64,000 bases of DNA, from the NCBI RefSeq assembly GCF_002940665.1, contig NZ_MIGY01000001.1, positions 1,116,001 to 1,180,000 of the forward strand, given 5' to 3'. Every line of letters starts with the position of its first letter. Position 1 is the stretch's first letter. Source of the DNA: Xanthomonas arboricola. Lineage in GTDB: Bacteria; Pseudomonadota; Gammaproteobacteria; Xanthomonadales; Xanthomonadaceae. Below are positions 59,584 through 64,000 of this stretch, piece by piece. Both the position numbers and the translations under genes were made by a program. Under the pieces are notes generated by a model. The model worked only from the letters and a program-made list of their open reading frames with translations, did no database searches and was not told the origin of the DNA.

Positions 59584-61824
59584 ATGAATTTTACACGCCG
59601 CCTCCGTATCGGAGCGCGACTAGCAACCGGCTTTGGCCTGCTCCTTGCGCTCATCGTTTTGACTAGCACCGTGGCACTTGAAGGTAATAAAACGCAGAGC
59701 CGAGAACTCAACCGCGTTGTGGATGTCGGCTTGGCGAAGATGGTGGCACTCACCACGCTACTGGACATCAATAACGACATGATTGTTGCGCGTCGAGAAA
59801 TGACACTTCTGCGCGATCCTGCAAGTTCAGGAGCCTATCAGGCGCAGATCAAAACGCTAGTTGGGCGCTATGAGCTGACTTGGAAGAATTACAATGAGAA
59901 GTTCCCTGCGCCGGATGCGGCTGCCCGTGGTCGGCGCACCCGCATTGAGCAACTGCGTGCCATTGCGATGCCAATCAATCGACAAATAGGCGAGCGGCTG
60001 GAGGCTGGGGATTACGATGGCGCGGTGGCCATCACTCTAAACAAAGCAAGACCTGCGATGCAGGCGTGGAACAAAGCAATCTCCGAGAGCGTGGCAGAGC
60101 AAAAACGTAATATTGCAACATCGGCCGCCCAAGCAACTCAGGCTAACAAACGTAGCAACGCGATGATTTGGATATTTGGCGCTTTAAGTCTACTGATTGG
60201 AGGCTTGGCGGCATGGATGATCACGCAGAGCTTGACGAAGCCGCTATCGCAAGCACTTGCATCCATTACTGCCGTCGCGCGAGGAGATTTGAGCGTAAAG
60301 AGCAATGATGCAACTGGCGATGAGATTGGCCAGATGCTGAGAGCGTCCGACGACATGGTAGCGATGCTGCAGCGGTACTCTGACCAAACAGCGACGATGA
60401 TTCACAAGCACGCCGGCGAAGACATCAGCTACCGGATGCCTGAATCCTTTCCAGGGATCTATGGAGAGCTGGCACGGGGCATTAATACGATGATGTTTGA
60501 GCACCTTGATGCCATTGTCGATTCCATGGCAGTACTTGAAGAGTATGCGCGAGGAGATCTGCGCCGGGATGCTCGCCGCCTGCCTGCTACGCGAGCGTTC
60601 TTGCATGAATCTATGGACGCAGCTAAAGCTAGCTTGATGGCTATCAATACGGAAATTAAACGATTGGCTCAATCTGCGGCAAATGGCGACTTCGCCGCGC
60701 GGGGTAATACGGATCACTTCCAGCATGATTTCCGAGTGATGGTCGAAGATCTGAATTCCATGATGCATATCAGCGATACAAATCTCGGTAAGCTGTCAGA
60801 GCTTCTCGGGGCGATTGCGCAAGGCGACCTTACTGCACGGATGGATGGAGAATTTCTGGGTGTCTTCGCCACATTGCGTGATGACGCCAACATGACCGCG
60901 CGTCAGCTTGCGACCATTGTTGGCCGGATTCAGCAGTCAGTCACCGCGATCAACTCTGCGGCTGGAGAAATCGCGGCAGGCAATCAGGATCTTTCCCAGC
61001 GCACCGAACAGCAGGCAGCCAATCTGGAGGAAACTGCCGCCTCTATGGAGGAATTGACATCAACCGTGCGTCAAAACGCAGAGCACGCGCGTCAAGCGAA
61101 TCAGTTGTCAATCGGTGCGGCCGAAGTGGCTTCCGAAGGAAGACAGACAGTGGCTAAGGTAGTTGAAACGATGGCTGGCATCGAGGTGGCCTCGCGTAAG
61201 ATTGGAGATATTAACTCGGTTATCGATGGCATCGCATTCCAGACCAACATTCTTGCGCTAAACGCGGCCGTCGAAGCTGCTAGAGCTGGGGAGCAGGGCC
61301 GTGGCTTTGCTGTTGTTGCAACTGAAGTACGCACTCTTGCCCAGAGGGCTACCATTGCGGCAAAGGAGATCAAGGACCTCATCGACGATTCTGTGGGGCG
61401 CGTAACTGAGGGCTCACAGCTGGTGAACAAAGCCGGCGAGACTATGGTTGAAATCGTGGCAAGTGTGCAACGGGTCACCAACATCATGGGTGAGATTTCT
61501 GCTGCGTCCCAAGAGCAGTCTGCAGGTATCGAGCAGGTTAATCAGACCGTTACGCAGATGGATGAAGCCACACAGCAAAATGCTGCATTGGTTGAAGAAG
61601 CAACCGCTGCTGCCCGGTCAATGGAGGAGCAGGCTAACCAGCTGAGTGATGCAGTATCGGTTTTCAAGGTTGAGAGCGCTGCCTCAGCGATCAGTTCATC
61701 TACAAAACCCCTTAGTTCCGCCTCACCTCGTATCACACCGTCAGCCAAAGAAAAATTAGCCTGGCAAGGATCCTCCAAGGTAAACGCTAGACTTCCAAGC
61801 ACTACAGAGTGGCAGAACTTATAA
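59584..61824 (+). CDS. Methyl-accepting chemotaxis protein inside the prophage late operon
   Basis: 746 residues from ATG ([20 protein letters not shown]); a 13-codon longer frame is less likely. TM1 12-32, four-helix-bundle sensor domain to ~190 ([20 protein letters not shown]), TM2 ([20 protein letters not shown]), HAMP, a second HAMP-like region ([20 protein letters not shown]) and intact signalling hairpin ([20 protein letters not shown]). The very C-terminus EWQNL resembles the CheR-binding pentapeptide but has Leu at its end. It should feed the host CheA pathway. Base use is more AT-rich than the flanking phage genes, and it has its own promoter and terminator, so it was acquired as a unit. 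Confidence 0.93.
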   Translation: MNFTRRLRIGARLATGFGLLLALIVLTSTVALEGNKTQSRELNRVVDVGLAKMVALTTLLDINNDMIVARREMTLLRDPASSGAYQAQIKTLVGRYELTWKNYNEKFPAPDAAARGRRTRIEQLRAIAMPINRQIGERLEAGDYDGAVAITLNKARPAMQAWNKAISESVAEQKRNIATSAAQATQANKRSNAMIWIFGALSLLIGGLAAWMITQSLTKPLSQALASITAVARGDLSVKSNDATGDEIGQMLRASDDMVAMLQRYSDQTATMIHKHAGEDISYRMPESFPGIYGELARGINTMMFEHLDAIVDSMAVLEEYARGDLRRDARRLPATRAFLHESMDAAKASLMAINTEIKRLAQSAANGDFAARGNTDHFQHDFRVMVEDLNSMMHISDTNLGKLSELLGAIAQGDLTARMDGEFLGVFATLRDDANMTARQLATIVGRIQQSVTAINSAAGEIAAGNQDLSQRTEQQAANLEETAASMEELTSTVRQNAEHARQANQLSIGAAEVASEGRQTVAKVVETMAGIEVASRKIGDINSVIDGIAFQTNILALNAAVEAARAGEQGRGFAVVATEVRTLAQRATIAAKEIKDLIDDSVGRVTEGSQLVNKAGETMVEIVASVQRVTNIMGEISAASQEQSAGIEQVNQTVTQMDEATQQNAALVEEATAAARSMEEQANQLSDAVSVFKVESAASAISSSTKPLSSASPRITPSAKEKLAWQGSSKVNARLPSTTEWQNL

Positions 61825-61843
61825 GGCGGCTATAAACATTAAG

Positions 61844-61877
61844 GCCCGGTTGCCTTCGCGACCGGGCTCTTTAATTT
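61844..61877 (+). terminator. Terminator of the prophage chemoreceptor
   Basis: Ten-pair stem (GCCCGGTTGC, loop CTTC, one G-T pair) followed by TCTTTAATTTT, 19 bases after the stop. Confidence 0.88.
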
Positions 61878-62281
61878 TCGCAGTCTGTCCGAACAAGCTA
61901 CCCAGGGGCGAGAACGTCCTGTACATGCAGACGCCGCTCTAGTTAGATATGTATAGGTGCAACAAGGTTTGTCTCCGGCAATGACTCAAAACGCGCAGAC
62001 CCAGACGAAGATGTTCATGCCAGTTGGTAACCAGGCGACAGAGGGCGATTCTTACAAAGCCGGCAGATAGTTAGGCGCCGCCTTCTCAGATGTCTGTAAT
62101 TCCAAAGATTAACAACGTGGTTAACTGATCGCGAGACGTGATGGCTAGGCGCTTTAAGGTCGTGCCTGAAAAATGGATTTACATTTTTCACGCGCGTACC
62201 AACCAGCTTTACAAAGCAATTTAATTGGCTCGATCACGAGAACCGGGGACCCTAGTCAGGTCCTCTCTTTCTTTCCGAGCA
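61878..62281. other. Cargo junction before J
   Basis: About 400 bases with no supported gene. A 29-codon frame (61981-62070, MTQNAQTQTKMFMPVGNQ start) has no ribosome-binding site. No remnant of V or W was recognised. Confidence 0.45.
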
Positions 62282-63172
62282 ATGGCATCTTTCACCGCAG
62301 TCGATCTATCGAAACTTCAAGCTCCAGACCTGATCGAAGCTCTGGACTTCGAGACGATCTTCGCTGATGCATTCGCACAGTTTCGTCGGCTCATGCCGGA
62401 GTTCTCCGCGCTCACGGAAGCCGACCCGGTCTACAAGCTCCTGCAGCTGTTTGCCGCCCGTGAGCTGCTGATCCGCCAGCGTGCTAATGACAAGGCACAG
62501 CAAACCATGCTGGCCTTCGCCACCGGTACCAACCTCGATCACCTCGGCGCGCTGTTCGGCGTCGCTCGCTTGGTGCTGGACCCCGGTCAACCCGACGCCG
62601 GCGTCGCGCCGGCCTTTGAGACCGACGTGGACTTCCGCCGCCGCATCCAGCTGGCGCCCGAGGGCTTCAGCGTTGCCGGCCCAGAAGGCGCGTACATCTA
62701 TCACGCGCTCAGTGCTGCCGCCGATGTCATGGACGCCAGCGCGACCAGCCCCGCACCTGGGCAAGTGCTGGTCACCGTGCAATCGCGCACCGGCGATGGC
62801 ACCGCGCCGCAGGCACTGCTCGATCAAGTGGCCGCCATGCTCACCGATGACGACGTGCGGCCCATGACAGACGAAGTCGCGGTGCAGAGCGCTCAGATCG
62901 TCCCGTACGCCATTCGTGGGCGCATCTACACCTATGCCGGGCCTGACTCAGCGGTAGTCATGCGCGAAGCACTGCGCAGCCTTCAGGCCTATCTCGCCGA
63001 AGCGCACCGCATCGGCCGCGACGTTCCGGAATCCGCCATCAAGGCCAAGCTGTTCGCCGATGGCGTGCAACGCATCGAGCTGGACTCGCCTGCAGCCGAC
63101 ATTCGGATCAGCCGCACGCAGGCCGCCTACTGCACCGCGATCGACATCGTGCACGCCGGCATCGATGAGTAA
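62282..63172 (+). CDS. J: P2 gpJ-like baseplate protein
   Basis: 296 residues from ATG (MASFTAVDLSKLQAPDLIEA). LREL-type motif ARELLIRQRANDKAQQTMLA and PGQVLVTVQSRTGDG match P2 J, the baseplate wedge. Complete. Its stop overlaps gene I by eight bases. Confidence 0.95.
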   Translation: MASFTAVDLSKLQAPDLIEALDFETIFADAFAQFRRLMPEFSALTEADPVYKLLQLFAARELLIRQRANDKAQQTMLAFATGTNLDHLGALFGVARLVLDPGQPDAGVAPAFETDVDFRRRIQLAPEGFSVAGPEGAYIYHALSAAADVMDASATSPAPGQVLVTVQSRTGDGTAPQALLDQVAAMLTDDDVRPMTDEVAVQSAQIVPYAIRGRIYTYAGPDSAVVMREALRSLQAYLAEAHRIGRDVPESAIKAKLFADGVQRIELDSPAADIRISRTQAAYCTAIDIVHAGIDE

Positions 63173-63812
63173 TTCACCGCTGCCGCCCAACGCCACGCCG
63201 ATGGAGCGCGCCCTGGCCGCCGTCACCGAGCGTCTGGAAGCGATCCCGCTGCCGTATCCAGACCTGTGGAACCCGGACACGTGCCCGGCCGGTCATCTGC
63301 CGTGGCTGGCGTGGACGCTATCGGTCGACGACTGGAAGGCCGACTGGAGCGATGCGGTCAAGCGCTCGCGCCTGCGCAGCGCCATGGCAATCCAGCGTCG
63401 CAAGGGCACCGCCAACAGCGTCCGCATGGTGGTCGCCTCTTTCGGGGGGGCAGTGACCATCCGCGAGTGGTGGCAGCAGCAGCCTCGGGGCCAGCCGCAC
63501 ACCTTCGAGCTGACGCTCACGCTCAACGGGTCCGATGGGCAAGCTGCAAGCGCTCGATTTGTCGATGAGGTCATCGCCGAGGTCGAGCGCACCAAACCCG
63601 TTCGCTCGCACTTTGGATTCGTGCAGGGGCTGCAAGCCACCGGCAACGTCTCGCTGGTCAGCGGTATTCGCATCATCAACTACCGCCGTCTGTCGATGAC
63701 GGCGCGGGGATTCGGCTTCGTGCAGGGGCTGCAAGCCACCGGCAACGTTTCGCTGGTCAGCGGTATTCGCATCATCAACTACCGCCGTCTGTCGATGACG
63801 GCTCAGGGATAA
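63165..63812 (+). CDS. I: P2 gpI-like baseplate/tail formation protein with duplicated C-terminus
   Basis: 215 residues from ATG (MSNSPLPPNATPMERALAAV). WLAWTLSVDDWKADW and VKRSRLRSAMAIQRRKGTAN are P2 I motifs. The last 33 residues (FGFVQGLQATGNVSLVSGIR...) occur twice in tandem, lengthening the tail end, where gpI meets the fibre. Confidence 0.93.
   Translation: MSNSPLPPNATPMERALAAVTERLEAIPLPYPDLWNPDTCPAGHLPWLAWTLSVDDWKADWSDAVKRSRLRSAMAIQRRKGTANSVRMVVASFGGAVTIREWWQQQPRGQPHTFELTLTLNGSDGQAASARFVDEVIAEVERTKPVRSHFGFVQGLQATGNVSLVSGIRIINYRRLSMTARGFGFVQGLQATGNVSLVSGIRIINYRRLSMTAQG
63618..63810 (+). repeat. 99-bp tandem duplication in gene I
   Basis: Copies start at 63618 and 63717 and differ at very few positions, so the event is recent; 33 codons, frame kept. 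Confidence 0.93.
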
Positions 63813-63815
63813 ACC

Positions 63816-64000
63816 ATGGCACTACAACTGGTCCTCACCACCGCTGGTCGCGCGGCGCTGATCAACGCCGAGAAGAATGGCACCAACGCCGTCAAGGTGG
63901 CCAGCATCGGCTTCACTGCGGCGGCATTCGCTGCAACGGAAGACCTGAAGAGCGTCCCGAGTCAGCACCTGGCGCTCTCCAGTATCTCTGGCGGCACGAC
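63816..64000 (+). CDS. H: P2 gpH-like tail fibre protein, 3'-truncated by window end
   Basis: 61 codons visible (MALQLVLTTAGRAALINAEK start), the conserved N-terminal attachment part of P2 tail fibres, four bases after gene I. The receptor-binding part and any fibre assembly gene lie beyond the window. Confidence 0.9.
   Translation, partial: MALQLVLTTAGRAALINAEKNGTNAVKVASIGFTAAAFAATEDLKSVPSQHLALSSISGGT

Noticed and set aside
61981-62070. 29-codon frame between the chemoreceptor and J
   Set aside because: No ribosome-binding site and no resemblance to V or W.

Overview
The window is high-GC chromosomal DNA from a gammaproteobacterium of the Xanthomonas type. This is inferred from the many small Xanthomonas-style conserved proteins, the DUF3348/DUF802/OmpA/DUF2894 operon, TonB/ABC genes and a P2-like Xanthomonas prophage. 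Roughly 1-43,490 is host chromosome. Roughly 43,490-64,000 is the left part of a P2-like prophage that runs past the right edge; no integrase is visible.

Chromosomal part. 1-15,600 holds scattered stress-type genes: a DUF892 ferritin-like protein, a manganese catalase, a short-chain dehydrogenase, a DUF4142 protein, a zinc alcohol dehydrogenase and several small hydrophilic proteins. Among them is a signalling cluster: a CheB/CheR/PAS/HWE hybrid kinase, a lone receiver, a tiny phosphotransfer-like protein and an NtrC-type sigma-54 activator. 15,866-18,086 is a divergent LysR/MFS pair. 18,370-23,120 is a tightly coupled four-gene operon encoding a MotA/ExbB-like channel with a very long coiled tail plus a MotB/OmpA-like partner, the architecture of ion-driven motors and of Zorya ZorAB. 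23,314-28,985 is a TonB receptor with a DUF3526-type ABC exporter, facing an M14 carboxypeptidase. 32,152-35,889 is a porin, periplasmic protein and chemoreceptor operon. 36,475-40,131 has a secreted nuclease, small proteins, and a ParD-like antitoxin translationally coupled to a methionine aminopeptidase. 40,362-42,409 is a winged-helix regulator divergent from an S41-type peptidase-like protein. 42,440-43,434 carries a phage-methylase scrap, paired hairpins and three overlapping small ORFs.

Prophage part. A 47-bp 3' fragment of a CAT-anticodon tRNA, still next to its own terminator, marks the left attachment site at 43,490-43,536. Then come an accessory region (a long perfect hairpin, an AT-rich membrane-protein locus, umuDC, an iteron-like GGTAAT array, a possible cos-like site, a HigBA-SecB-type toxin-antitoxin-chaperone module, and a Com/DNA methyltransferase pair), then P2 genes Q and P leftward and O N M L X, holins, endolysin, Rz/Rz1, R, S rightward. 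Where V and W should be, there is a complete methyl-accepting chemotaxis protein gene with its own sigma-28-type promoter and terminator. J, I and the start of H follow.

The most unusual observations are the chemoreceptor cassette replacing baseplate genes V/W, the Zorya-like motor operon, the iteron-like array, and the prophage TAC module. No sequence search was possible; family calls rest on motifs, lengths and gene order.
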